A stretch of 64,000 nt of DNA from Wolbachia endosymbiont (group B) of Protocalliphora azurea (GTDB taxonomy: Bacteria; Pseudomonadota; Alphaproteobacteria; Rickettsiales; Anaplasmataceae). The stretch lies in assembly GCF_947251865.1 (NCBI RefSeq), contig NZ_OX366394.1, positions 62,001 to 126,000 on the forward strand. Direction: 5' to 3'. Of this stretch, positions 29,701 through 37,109 are shown in pieces (the first letter of the stretch is position 1; every line of letters starts with the position of its first letter). A program made the position numbers and the translations under genes. The notes below the pieces were generated by a model. That model had not been told where the DNA came from and made no database searches. It was given only the letters and a program-made list of their open reading frames with translations.

Positions 29701-30217
29701 AGCTGCAACTTGGGAAAAAGCTGGAAAGGATATGCTTAGCTATCTCAAAAAAATTACTATGCAAGAAGAAGAATCTAACGATATAGACCAAATGCCAGCA
29801 GATCAACCTGCGAGTGAAGAAAGGAGTAAAAGATCGATAAGAGGAGATGAAGAGAAGCAAGAGGAAACAATTGTTATAGATAATGTGAAACAACATCCTT
29901 TAAAAATCAAAGTGGGTGAGGCTGTTGAAATAGGGAAATATAAGGTAGAACTGCAAGTTACGTATGATGATGTAAGAAATTTTTATGACACTATACGTGG
30001 TAAATATCATGATGGTAGTGGATACAATTATGAGCAAGTAATGGTTTTGTACAATGAAATTGTTAGGCCAGCATCACAGCATCATGATGAACCATTTACT
30101 CTTGCTGAGTCCTATATTGCAGATGGGCATCTATTTATTAAAAATCAAGATTTTGGAATTTTGGGGAATGTTCAAAAAAGTGTGTCAAACCGAAAAAAAA
30201 GTAATAAATTGATATAA
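26753..30217 (+). CDS. ANK protein with tandem metallopeptidase-like domains and RSKR site; 3' end replaced by IS256
   Basis: The 1154 residues fall into several parts. Two related peptidase-like units lie at about 20-270 and 275-540. The second carries HELGH (396-400) and HEGVANYM with E421, the HExxH plus E-G-x-A-x-Y pattern of M9-like gluzincins. The first unit lacks these residues. A linker follows, then about nine ANK repeats (~640-950), then RSKR (1024-1027), a furin-type R-x-K-R site, and a C-terminal domain (DDVRNFYDTIRGKYHDGSGY). ANK repeats followed by a furin site and a C-terminal domain recall latrotoxin layout; I infer a toxin-like effector. No signal peptide is visible. The start at 26753 follows GAGG. 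The final 17 residues come from the IS256 end. Confidence 0.8.
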   Translation: MKFKTNSEYDKSQTLIKKLFPNKESIVINDQLTIEVKYGGLASYTPEYIKQTVKDAYGAWSDNFYSQKSVHSGPVKLQLYVLKNYDDYKAHIKELSGGKDHRELWGGGTVRAHEADGTIAKTFIVGDVNGLLCAKSKILMEKMSDAFLEYSTGNMDTVPEVLRTGMKLFMWSYDAAKKESTRDMHYTKEAYNKMHESGHDTPYKIASMSNDYRISDCLVTFLQEKHPQFIKQLLTEMSFDRVQAISKFKHLLNNSEVEKEFKQWMDVKSGDKIVADLVPDSEVMTFGEHKLQINIKYDDEELTQSKLSSVKNAIESTIKDFDSAFGINNSQPWHNIPNKVNVFVFNTKSDYENYLKELNVNYKGASGLTVQGRGSEVHVYFYLQDQFDDSCKTLKHELGHALTIINSYYGTGDVLSKAMHEGVANYMASLEDGRHVNDHGDKEALIAIKNKGLKPDEILRNNIWSNKGEHYHSDAEQVIKFLEDKHPDMIDNLLKSLSKSGANRSQGNKLFEDFLTELKGYDQEFKQWVKAELSGEQHMEYNVVESNSVESSTSQQSAGKGLYGYSPVHNVSGDKTKIESVSREDSMQPAKKVSEDEQGKAVTTKVMKYNKQPFLKVNIDDNNVENTIGKVNEINKVTGATSLHFAASLGDLSKVAMLLKHNSYTDTRDHNGQTPLHYAIQSGNTEVAKYLIDHGANLNVHDNYYQKTNTKYVYYKTPLHYAIESGNIEIAKYLIDRGANPNIQDAYSKTPLYSAIYSGNTEIVKYLLDHNADPNSKSYYTFPLLAAIKLGNAEIVKSLIEHGADLGIKNTSAQTLLHYAIELKHTEIAKYLIDRGIDVDTRDISSGKSPLHFAMYMKNMEVVKYLIEHNADIDIQDSYGLTPLHLAVDLGNKKMIEQLVEKGANINAQDNDGWTPLVHAVRHGKLDTIEYLIKNKADVDVVGKDGRTLVEHAELWAEEKGLARDVIDSKGGNDSYYRELSKEAATWEKAGKDMLSYLKKITMQEEESNDIDQMPADQPASEERSKRSIRGDEEKQEETIVIDNVKQHPLKIKVGEAVEIGKYKVELQVTYDDVRNFYDTIRGKYHDGSGYNYEQVMVLYNEIVRPASQHHDEPFTLAESYIADGHLFIKNQDFGILGNVQKSVSNRKKSNKLI
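30156..30163. repeat. IS256 target-site duplication, left copy
   Basis: GAATTTTG directly precedes the left IS256 end and is repeated exactly at 31501-31508 after the right end. Eight bp is a typical duplication for the IS256 family. Confidence 0.9.
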
Positions 30218-31500
30218 AAAATGGAGGTTTGATATGAGTCAAGCAAATAGAACTACTGGTTTGGTAGATTATAAAGAATTAGAAACAAATATCCTGTCAT
30301 CTATACGAGAAGGAAGACCATTGACAGGAAGAGATGGAGCATTAACACCGTTTATAAAAAGGCTGCTAGAGGCAAGTCTGGAAGGTGAAATAGAAAGCCA
30401 CATGTCAGCTAAAAGTGAAGAAAATAACCGAAGAAATGGAAGGAATGCAAAAACTTTACGTACAAGTTCAGGCTCATTTGAACTATTAACACCAAGAGAC
30501 AGAGAAGGAAGCTTTGAACCGCAAATAGTCAAAAAAAGGCAAACAAGCCTACATCCAGAACTTGAAGCAAAGGTCTTAAGTACATACGCCAGTGGCATGG
30601 GATACAGAGACATAGCTTCACACGTTGAGGAAATATATGACCATAAAATATCAGCAGCAGAGATATCCAATATTACTGATAAACTGCTACCAATAATCAA
30701 TGAATGGCGCAGCCGTCCATTGCAATCAGTGTATCCAATAGTGTTCATGGATGGCATGTTTTTTAAGGTCAAGGAGGACGGACATTGCGTAAGTAAATGC
30801 ATGTATAATATATTGGGTATAAATCAAAATGGCAGAAAAGAAGTATTAGGTTTTTATCTGGCTGAAAGTGAGGGAGCTAACTTCTGGTTGGGAGTTTTAA
30901 ATGACCTCAAAGAAAGAGGAGTAGAAGATATTCTGATTGCATGTGTAGATGGGCTAAAAAGCTTTCCTGCAGCCATCAACAGTGTATTTCCCAGTGCAGA
31001 AGTGCAGCTATGTATAGTACACCAAATAAGAAATTCTCTGAAATATGTATCCAGTAAAGATGTAAAAGTTTTCATGAATGATCTGAAAAAAATATATCGT
31101 GCTTCAAGTAAAGAAATTGCTGAGAATTATCTGCTTGAGCTGGAAGAAAAATGGGGAGAAAAGTATCCTTTAGTTATAAAATCCTGGCAGAACAATTGGG
31201 AAAACTTATCCAGTTATTTTAAGTATTCTGGGCCAGTTAGGAAGCTGATTTACACCACTAATCCAATTGAGGGGTTGCATAGACAAATCAGGAAATTTAC
31301 TAAAACTAAGGGTTCATTTACTAGTACAAATGCCTTGTACAAACAGGTATATTGTGCTATAAAAAAGGTAGAGCAAAGGTGGATTATGGCTCTCCCTAAT
31401 TGGGCTTTAACTATGTCTCAACTTGATATTTTCTTTCCAGATAGATTGAAAATTGAGTTGAACTAAAAATGCGGCTTGACACACTTTTTTGAACGTTCCC
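30164..31500 (+). mobile_element. IS256-family insertion sequence, complete
   Basis: The 1337-bp element is bounded by 25-bp inverted ends: 30164-30188 (starting GGGAATGTTCAAAAAAGTGT) and 31476-31500, whose complement differs at one position (GGGAACGTTC). Both 8-bp GAATTTTG duplications are perfect, so the insertion is recent or at least undecayed. It interrupts the last codons of the ANK/metallopeptidase gene. Joining 30163 to 31509 restores the frame for 14 more codons to the TAA at 31551-31553. The transposase frame is intact, so the element may still be active. Confidence 0.95.
30234..31466 (+). CDS. IS256-family transposase
   Basis: This DDE transposase of the MULE/IS256 superfamily has 410 residues, the normal length. 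Visible features are the N-terminal LLEASLEGEIESHM region, the first catalytic aspartate in PIVFMDGMFFKV, the second in IACVDGLKSFPAAI, then VQLCIVHQIRNSLKYVSSKD with the conserved C/H-x2-H, and the glutamate in TTNPIEGLHRQIRKFTKTKGSF. The ATG at 30234 has a good GGAGG site. No frameshift or stop is seen. It cuts and pastes its own element by binding the 25-bp ends. Confidence 0.97.
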   Translation: MSQANRTTGLVDYKELETNILSSIREGRPLTGRDGALTPFIKRLLEASLEGEIESHMSAKSEENNRRNGRNAKTLRTSSGSFELLTPRDREGSFEPQIVKKRQTSLHPELEAKVLSTYASGMGYRDIASHVEEIYDHKISAAEISNITDKLLPIINEWRSRPLQSVYPIVFMDGMFFKVKEDGHCVSKCMYNILGINQNGRKEVLGFYLAESEGANFWLGVLNDLKERGVEDILIACVDGLKSFPAAINSVFPSAEVQLCIVHQIRNSLKYVSSKDVKVFMNDLKKIYRASSKEIAENYLLELEEKWGEKYPLVIKSWQNNWENLSSYFKYSGPVRKLIYTTNPIEGLHRQIRKFTKTKGSFTSTNALYKQVYCAIKKVEQRWIMALPNWALTMSQLDIFFPDRLKIELN

Positions 31501-31553
31501 GAATTTTGAATGATTTTAATGAGATGTTCTATAAAAGTGATGAGTTTATGTAA
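31501..31553 (+). pseudogene. Displaced 3' end of the ANK/metallopeptidase gene
   Basis: The right target duplication plus the following codons read GIL then NDFNEMFYKSDEFM and a TAA at 31551-31553, in the frame of the interrupted gene. The pre-insertion protein would have had 1151 residues, ending in this sequence instead of the IS-derived tail. Confidence 0.85.
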
Positions 31554-31827
31554 TGTAAAAGGTGGATGAGAATTAATTGATATAAGGAATTAGATCTTTC
31601 ACTGTCATCCCAGTGTTTCTTTCCCCTGCCATTCCGGCGTTTCCTTCTCCTGTCATCCCAGTGCCCCGACACTGGGATCCAGTGTTCATATAATCTCATC
31701 ACAAACGTTTATTTTAATTTTAGACCAATACCCAATTTAGAATCAAAATTCCTAGATTCCAGTGTCAAGCACTGGAATCTACTATGCAATTTACTTTTTT
31801 ATATAACAAATAATATTAATTTATTAA
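31554..31827. repeat. Palindrome-rich intergenic region
   Basis: No gene is seen. The stretch holds several hairpin-forming repeats. One is TCCCAGTG/CACTGGGA at 31656-31677. Another is a perfect 10-bp stem GATTCCAGTG/CACTGGAATC with a 5-base loop at 31755-31779. There are also partial direct copies of CATCCCAGTG near 31605 and 31655. The same CACTGGGATC motif occurs near 22710, 35310 and (inverted) 10280. Some may end transcription, but they look like a dispersed repeat family. Confidence 0.65.
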
Positions 31828-31856
31828 TTGACAGGTGGCGTGGGTTATACTATTAT
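31828..31856 (+). promoter_or_regulatory. Near-consensus sigma-70 promoter of the C58-like protease
   Basis: TTGACA (31828-31833) and TATTAT (31851-31856) are spaced by exactly 17 bp, the best vegetative promoter match I noticed in the window. Transcription would begin near 31863, so the in-frame GTG at 31835 lies inside the promoter and cannot be the start. This fixes the ATG at 31889. Confidence 0.7.
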
Positions 31857-31888
31857 TAAGATATATAGTTAATATCTTAATAATCAAT

Positions 31889-33061
31889 ATGCCAAAATAT
31901 GTTAATCGCATTGCTCAATCTATTGTATTAAAAGTCTATACTGATAAGGAACATCCTAGAGTTAAAGTGTTTTATAAAACTGAAGATAGAGAAGATGGAC
32001 AAGTTGAAACAAGACTCTCAAAACAGGAAATTGCGGAGTTTTTAAATCAATTTGCCAATAAAGGAAAGCACCAAATTTCTATCAGTAAAAATGTAGAACA
32101 AGGTATAATTAAAGATATAGAAGGTATACGTAGAGAAAATGGTAGATATGTATACAAAGCACCGGATTTATCAGCTGAAGAACAATATAATAAATTATTT
32201 GAAAGTGAGAAAGCTATTCAATTTAATTTGAATACTTTTATGTCAGATAGTATATCTAAAATTGTACAATTAAAAGATAGATTTGAAGAAATTTTAGGTT
32301 TTTCTCTCGAAAGAGGGGTATGTCACTCATTAAATTACTTTGTTACTTTTCTAAAATTAGAGAATAGGCAAGATTTTGTTGGATTTCTCGAGTCTGATAA
32401 TATTATATCTGAACAAGATTTTATGAATTATATTGATGGAAAAAAAGAACAAACGAAAAAGTTATTAATGATGCAGTTTTTATCGCAATTCTTACCTATT
32501 CTTGATATTCAGAGCATTGAAAAGCGAGAAGGAGATCCATTTTATTATGATGAGATAATATATAAGCAATTATGTAACGATCTATCTTCAACAAAAGTAT
32601 GGGTCTATACTAACCAAGAACAAATCAAACGTTTCTTAAATGATGTGAAGATAGGATGCTACTTAGAATTTAGTTATTTTTGCTATGCTTGTAATGAAGA
32701 AGATGTCATTGAGGATGAGGGGCATTCTATGTTGGTGTATAAAGCAGAGAATGATAAATACATATTTTTTGACCCTAATAAAGGAGCGGTTGGCTTTTGT
32801 CCTGATACAGGAGCTGCCAATTTTACATTAGAGGAAGTTTGTAGGGTAATGGAACTTGCTGTAAACCGTTATTCATATGATATGTATGTTGAAAATTTTG
32901 CAGATTATTGCGAAGTTCGTATTGGACTTAGAAATGCAACACTGATTTCAAAGAAAGCTGAAAAACTTTATGAAACAACAGAAAGAACAAATTCAAAAAT
33001 AATTGATATATCAGTTGATAAAGGTATGAATAAATTGTTGCTCACACCTGCAAGTCTGTGA
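31889..33061 (+). CDS. YopT/C58-like cysteine protease, putative effector
   Basis: The protein has 390 residues. A papain-like triad can be read off: C145 in ERGVCHSLNYFV, H279 in EDEGHSMLVYKA and D295 in YIFFDPNKGAVG. Order, flanking pattern (G-x-C-x-x-L; G-H-S-M-x-V-Y; F-F-D-P-N) and the 16-residue H-to-D spacing match the YopT/AvrPphB family (peptidase C58), whose members cleave host proteins after delivery by secretion systems. The first ~140 residues are unrecognised. There is no Sec signal, so delivery by a type IV system is the natural guess. The gene stands alone between a repeat-rich region and convergent thyX. Seen: the triad. Inferred: effector role and substrate class. Confidence 0.7.
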   Translation: MPKYVNRIAQSIVLKVYTDKEHPRVKVFYKTEDREDGQVETRLSKQEIAEFLNQFANKGKHQISISKNVEQGIIKDIEGIRRENGRYVYKAPDLSAEEQYNKLFESEKAIQFNLNTFMSDSISKIVQLKDRFEEILGFSLERGVCHSLNYFVTFLKLENRQDFVGFLESDNIISEQDFMNYIDGKKEQTKKLLMMQFLSQFLPILDIQSIEKREGDPFYYDEIIYKQLCNDLSSTKVWVYTNQEQIKRFLNDVKIGCYLEFSYFCYACNEEDVIEDEGHSMLVYKAENDKYIFFDPNKGAVGFCPDTGAANFTLEEVCRVMELAVNRYSYDMYVENFADYCEVRIGLRNATLISKKAEKLYETTERTNSKIIDISVDKGMNKLLLTPASL

Positions 33062-33085
33062 AAGGACATAACTCGATCTTTTTGG

Positions 33086-33928
33086 CTATTTACCAAGTAT
33101 AGACATCAGCTCATTCCATTCTCTTTTACCAATGCCACTTTCTTCTCTCGCAACATTTTCTCCTTTTATTAGCTTGCGAATTATTTCAAGACCAGTTTTT
33201 GAAATACAGGCTGATTTTAAGGAGTATTCAATGAAAGCATTATAGGCCAGCGGGACCCATTTCTTTACTATGTCCAACATAACTTCTGCATAGACTCTAA
33301 TTTCATATTGGGCGTGCTGATCAGCTCTAAGCCTTAAAAAGTGAAGAAGGTTGTGTAAATCTATTTTCCAATAAAACTGAGTATAGTAATTAAGTGTTAG
33401 ATTAGTTCGGGCAATTTCCCTTGCAAGGCCCTGTTCAATAAATTTCTCATAATGAGAATATACTAAATTAGAATCATTTATTAGAGAATCTATTATTTCT
33501 TTTGAAGTACTTGAGTCAAAAGCTTCACCGCTGCCTTGTTTATTATTATCAGATTGTTTTGCAACCTGTTCTGGTATATAAAATTCATTATCAAGTATCG
33601 AATACCTTCCGGAATATTCATTCACATTTGCAGTTCTGTGTCTTATCCACTGTCTTGCAATAAAAATTGGAAGTTTCACGTGAAACTTAATTTCACACAT
33701 TTCAAATGGAGTTGTATGATGATGCCTCATCAAATACTTTATAAGCGCTTCATCTTGATTTATCTGTTTTGTTCCCTTTCCATAAGAAACACGAGCAGCT
33801 TGAACTATGGCGCTATCAGAGCCCATATAATCAATCACTCGAACAAATCCATGATCTAATACTTTATGTTCTTCGTATAGAATGTCATCTATTTCTTTTA
33901 CTGTAGTTCGCTTAGTTGTCTCATTCAT
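33086..33928 (-). CDS. thyX: FAD-dependent thymidylate synthase ThyX
   Basis: ThyX makes dTMP from dUMP using flavin and methylene-tetrahydrofolate, replacing ThyA. The signature reads [15 protein letters not shown], matching R-H-R-x-x-(S)-x-N-E-x-S-x-R-Y with N in the first serine place. Other blocks are [28 protein letters not shown], and the C-terminal [17 protein letters not shown]. The length of 280 is normal for Rickettsiales. It lies 9 bases after murA, in the same direction, and is likely co-transcribed. FolD at 48.6 kb supplies its folate cofactor. Confidence 0.96.
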   Translation of the reverse strand: MNETTKRTTVKEIDDILYEEHKVLDHGFVRVIDYMGSDSAIVQAARVSYGKGTKQINQDEALIKYLMRHHHTTPFEMCEIKFHVKLPIFIARQWIRHRTANVNEYSGRYSILDNEFYIPEQVAKQSDNNKQGSGEAFDSSTSKEIIDSLINDSNLVYSHYEKFIEQGLAREIARTNLTLNYYTQFYWKIDLHNLLHFLRLRADQHAQYEIRVYAEVMLDIVKKWVPLAYNAFIEYSLKSACISKTGLEIIRKLIKGENVAREESGIGKREWNELMSILGK

Positions 33929-33937
33929 AATATATCC

Positions 33938-35215
33938 TCAAGATGAAACGAAAATATCAGCCCCGCATGAATTGAGTTTTTCGTCCATTGCTTCATAGCC
34001 TCTCCATAAATGATGTGAGTTATTTATTGTAGTTTCTCCTTTAGCTACCAAAGAAGCGAGAATTAAAGCTGCTGTTGACCTTAAGTCATTAGCATGCAGA
34101 TTAGCTCCAGATAAGCTCTTTATTCCACTTATAGTAGCTTTATTTTTTTCGATGCTGATATTAGCACCTAATTTTCTTAGCTCATTTGCATGTGCAAATC
34201 TACTTTCAAAAACGTTCTCTTCAATGATTGATATTCCACCTGCAATTGACATAGCAGACATTAGTTGTGGTTGCATATCACTGGGAAAGTTGGGATATGG
34301 ATTTGTTGCAACGTGAGCAGATTTAATAGAGCCATTTTTTCTAGAAATAATAATACCATCATCATGTAACTCAACTCTGGCTCCTATAGTCTTCAATTCA
34401 TTTGCAATACATTCTATATCAGACAAACTTACTCCTTCTAACTTTAGCTCGCCGTCGGTAATGATAGCAGCCAAAGCATAAGTACCGGCCTCTATGCGAT
34501 CTGGTATGATTGTGTGGACACATCCGTTTAATTCATCAACGCCTTCTATTGTGATTTTTGTGTTGTTAACTTCAATATTGGCACCCATAATCTTCAGAAA
34601 CTCTATTAAATCAAGAACTTCCGGCTCCGTTGCGGCATTGTTTATTGTTGTTACTCCTTCTGCAAGTGTTGCTGACATGATTATGTTTTCTGTTGCGCCA
34701 ACACTTACTTTTTCAAATGTTATTTCTTTGCCTTGCAATTTTCCCTTTGTTGTTGCAGTTATATTACAGCTATCAATTTCAATTTTAGCTCCCATTGCTT
34801 CAAGTGCCTTGATATGAATGTCAACAGGACGTTTTCCAATATTACATCCACCAGGAAATACTGTTGAAACTCTACCAAATCTGCTGAGCATTGGACCTAG
34901 CATTAAAAAAGATGCTCGCAGTCTGCTTGCAATTTCATGTGATATTAAATGGTTATTGATATTGCTACAGTCAATTTCCAAAGTATGATTTGCTTTATAG
35001 TCTTTATTGCATATAAAATTTACTTCTGCACCAAGACTCTTAAGCAGCTCAGACATCAAATGCACGTCAATTAAATCAGGTACGTTATGCAAAGTTATTG
35101 AAGAATTACTAAACAAGCTTGCCGCCATTATTGGCAAGACTGCATTCTTTGAACCATTAATCTTGATTTTTCCAATCAAGGGCTTATGGTTACTTCTTAC
35201 TAATATTTTATGCAT
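33938..35215 (-). CDS. murA: UDP-N-acetylglucosamine 1-carboxyvinyltransferase MurA
   Basis: MurA performs the first committed step of peptidoglycan precursor (lipid II) synthesis: transfer of enolpyruvate from PEP to UDP-GlcNAc, in the cytoplasm. The protein shows KINGSKNAVLPIMAASL with the catalytic Lys-Asn, the active-site loop cysteine in FPGGCNIGKRPVDIHIKALEAMGA (key part PGGCNIGKRPVD), and PDRIEAGTYALAA. The cysteine is retained, so fosfomycin sensitivity is expected by family rule. The 425 residues are full length. Wolbachia keeps lipid II synthesis without a classical wall, which fits this gene being intact. Confidence 0.96.
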   Translation of the reverse strand: MHKILVRSNHKPLIGKIKINGSKNAVLPIMAASLFSNSSITLHNVPDLIDVHLMSELLKSLGAEVNFICNKDYKANHTLEIDCSNINNHLISHEIASRLRASFLMLGPMLSRFGRVSTVFPGGCNIGKRPVDIHIKALEAMGAKIEIDSCNITATTKGKLQGKEITFEKVSVGATENIIMSATLAEGVTTINNAATEPEVLDLIEFLKIMGANIEVNNTKITIEGVDELNGCVHTIIPDRIEAGTYALAAIITDGELKLEGVSLSDIECIANELKTIGARVELHDDGIIISRKNGSIKSAHVATNPYPNFPSDMQPQLMSAMSIAGGISIIEENVFESRFAHANELRKLGANISIEKNKATISGIKSLSGANLHANDLRSTAALILASLVAKGETTINNSHHLWRGYEAMDEKLNSCGADIFVSS

Positions 35216-35295
35216 TTAATCAAGCGATAGAACTTATCAAGTAAGTATAATAGGTTAGCGGTAAAAGGCAAAATTTTGCTTTTTCTTCTTCAGTC

Positions 35296-35407
35296 ATTCG
35301 AGTAGCTGACACTGGGATCCATTTCTTCATCATCATCAAAATGTTATATTTCAACATTACTTTTATGCTGACCAATTTAACTGGATTCTAGTTTCAGCTA
35401 CTCGAAT
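35296..35407. repeat. MITE-like inverted repeat between murA and fabF
   Basis: A 26-bp arm at 35296-35321 (ATTCGAGTAGCTGACACTGG...) pairs with 35382-35407 with a few mismatches, leaving a ~60-base loop. It contains the CACTGGGATCC motif of the other intergenic repeats. There is no coding capacity. It could form a stable hairpin between the two genes. Confidence 0.65.
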
Positions 35408-35443
35408 AACATTTTCGTAGTCGATTCAAAATAGCATAATTAA

Positions 35444-36715
35444 CTACACCTTTCCAAAGATGAGAGACGCGTTGGTACCACCAAAACCAAATGAATTAGA
35501 AAGCGCATATTGAATTTTATGCTCTTGAGCTTTAAGTGGTACAAAATTTAAATCACACCCTTCTGAAGGTTTGTGTAGATTTAAAGTTGGTGGAACAATT
35601 CCATTGTTTAATGCAAGGATACTAAATATTGCTTCAACACTTCCTGCGGCACCAAGTAAATGTCCTATAGAAGATTTAGTTGAGGAAACAGGTATTTTAT
35701 AGGCATAGTCACCGAATAACTGCTTCATTGCTATTACTTCAACTTTATCCCCAAGTGTTGTTGAAGTCCCATGTGCATTGATATACCCAATTTGACTTGG
35801 GCTTACTTGTGCACTCCTTAAAGCAAGTTCCATTGCCTTAAGTGCGCCTCTTCCTTCTGGATGTGGTGCTGTGATGTGGTGCGCATCTCCTGTGAGTCCA
35901 TATCCAGTGAGTTCCGCATATATTTTTGCTTTTCTTTTTTTTGCATGTTCATACTCTTCCAGCACTAATATACCTGCTCCTTCGCCCATGACAAATCCAT
36001 CACGTTCTTCATCCCATGGCCTTGAGGCCTCTTCAGGCTTATCATTGAATTTAGTTGATAGCGCCTTCATCGATGCAAAACCTGCAATTCCAACTCTGCA
36101 TAACGCGCTTTCTGCTCCGCCTGCAATCATAATGTCAGCTTCACCGAGTTTTATAGCTCTTGCTGAGTTTATAATCGCATGCGCACCTGTTGCACATGCA
36201 GTTACCGCTGAGTCATTTGGACCTATAAATTCGTATTTAATAGAAATATGACCAGATATCAAATTTATTAGACTTGCAGGAACAAAAAATGGGCTAACAC
36301 GTCTAGGCCCCTTCTCCTGCATGGTAATTACATTTTCCTGAATTGACGGAAGACCACCTATACCAGAACCAATAGCTACACCTATTCGCTCTTTATTAAT
36401 ATTTTTATTTTCCAAAATTAGTGAATCTTCTACTGCCTGAACAGCTGCTGCAATTCCGTAGTGAATAAAACGATCTGTTCTTTTTAGGTCTTTTTCAGAA
36501 ATATAATCTGGTGGATTAAAATAATGCTCAATGTTATCGGATTGCATAGGCACCTGCCCTGCAACCTGACAAGCAAGATCAGAAGAGTCGAACCTATCTG
36601 TATTGATTGCTTTGATGCCAGATTTACCTTCTTTCAGCTTTGACCAGGTGTTATTAACATCTGCTGCTAGTGGAGTAATTAAGCCAACACCGGTAACTAC
36701 TACTCTTTTGCTCAT
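35444..36715 (-). CDS. fabF: 3-oxoacyl-ACP synthase II FabF
   Basis: FabF is the condensing enzyme that elongates acyl-ACP with malonyl-ACP in type II fatty-acid synthesis. The Cys-His-His triad is visible: C in VTACATGAHAI, H in NAHGTSTTLGD and H in SIGHLLGAAGSVEA. N-terminal VVVTGVGLITPL and C-terminal SNSFGFGGTNASLIF are canonical. Length is 423. It starts 6 bases after acpP ends, the classic acpP-fabF operon, so carrier and condensing enzyme are made together. Confidence 0.97.
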   Translation of the reverse strand: MSKRVVVTGVGLITPLAADVNNTWSKLKEGKSGIKAINTDRFDSSDLACQVAGQVPMQSDNIEHYFNPPDYISEKDLKRTDRFIHYGIAAAVQAVEDSLILENKNINKERIGVAIGSGIGGLPSIQENVITMQEKGPRRVSPFFVPASLINLISGHISIKYEFIGPNDSAVTACATGAHAIINSARAIKLGEADIMIAGGAESALCRVGIAGFASMKALSTKFNDKPEEASRPWDEERDGFVMGEGAGILVLEEYEHAKKRKAKIYAELTGYGLTGDAHHITAPHPEGRGALKAMELALRSAQVSPSQIGYINAHGTSTTLGDKVEVIAMKQLFGDYAYKIPVSSTKSSIGHLLGAAGSVEAIFSILALNNGIVPPTLNLHKPSEGCDLNFVPLKAQEHKIQYALSNSFGFGGTNASLIFGKV

Positions 36716-36721
36716 TCAACA

Positions 36722-36982
36722 TCAATTGTTTGCTTTGTTTACTACATATTCAACTATCTGTTCCATAGTTTCCATTTTTTGCGCATCTTCATCAGGAATC
36801 TCTATACCAAATTCTTCTTCAGCTGCCATGATTATTTCAACTGCATCTAAACTATCTGTGCCATGGTCTGAAAGCTTTGAAGAACTACTAAATCCCTCTA
36901 CATCCTTACTGATGTGCTCTAGTATAATCTTCTTTACTTTTTCTTCTATATCTTCTCTAGTGCTTTTTGCCAATTCGTTCAT
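36722..36982 (-). CDS. acpP: Acyl carrier protein
   Basis: This small acidic four-helix carrier has 86 residues, with the phosphopantetheine serine in HGTDSLDAVEIIMA. The helix II block EEEFGIEIPDEDAQKMETM follows. It delivers acyl chains to FabF and other enzymes. It starts with the ATG at 36982 and is the first gene of the acpP-fabF pair. Confidence 0.97.
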   Translation of the reverse strand: MNELAKSTREDIEEKVKKIILEHISKDVEGFSSSSKLSDHGTDSLDAVEIIMAAEEEFGIEIPDEDAQKMETMEQIVEYVVNKANN

Positions 36983-37109
36983 TTCTTACTAAAAAATAAC
37001 CTATTCTCTGATGTTATAAGAAATTTTGATGTTTGCAATAGCTTTTATGATTATATAAACTATTAAAAACTTCCTATCTCTTAGCACTCGATAGTTAATA
37101 AATTTAAAA

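Noticed and set aside
30269..30802. Minus-strand open frame of 177 codons inside the IS256 element
   Set aside because: It mirrors the transposase coding frame and lacks any ribosome site or motif.
31846..31851. TATACT as the -10 box of the protease promoter
   Set aside because: It would leave only 12 bp from TTGACA; TATTAT at 31851 gives the correct 17 bp.
31835..31888. GTG start giving the C58-like protease an N-terminal hydrophobic helix
   Set aside because: The GTG lies inside the promoter, upstream of the predicted transcript start.
35871..36251. Plus-strand open frame opposite fabF, and similar ones opposite murA, hslV and leuS
   Set aside because: All are shadows of strongly conserved genes, with no independent evidence.
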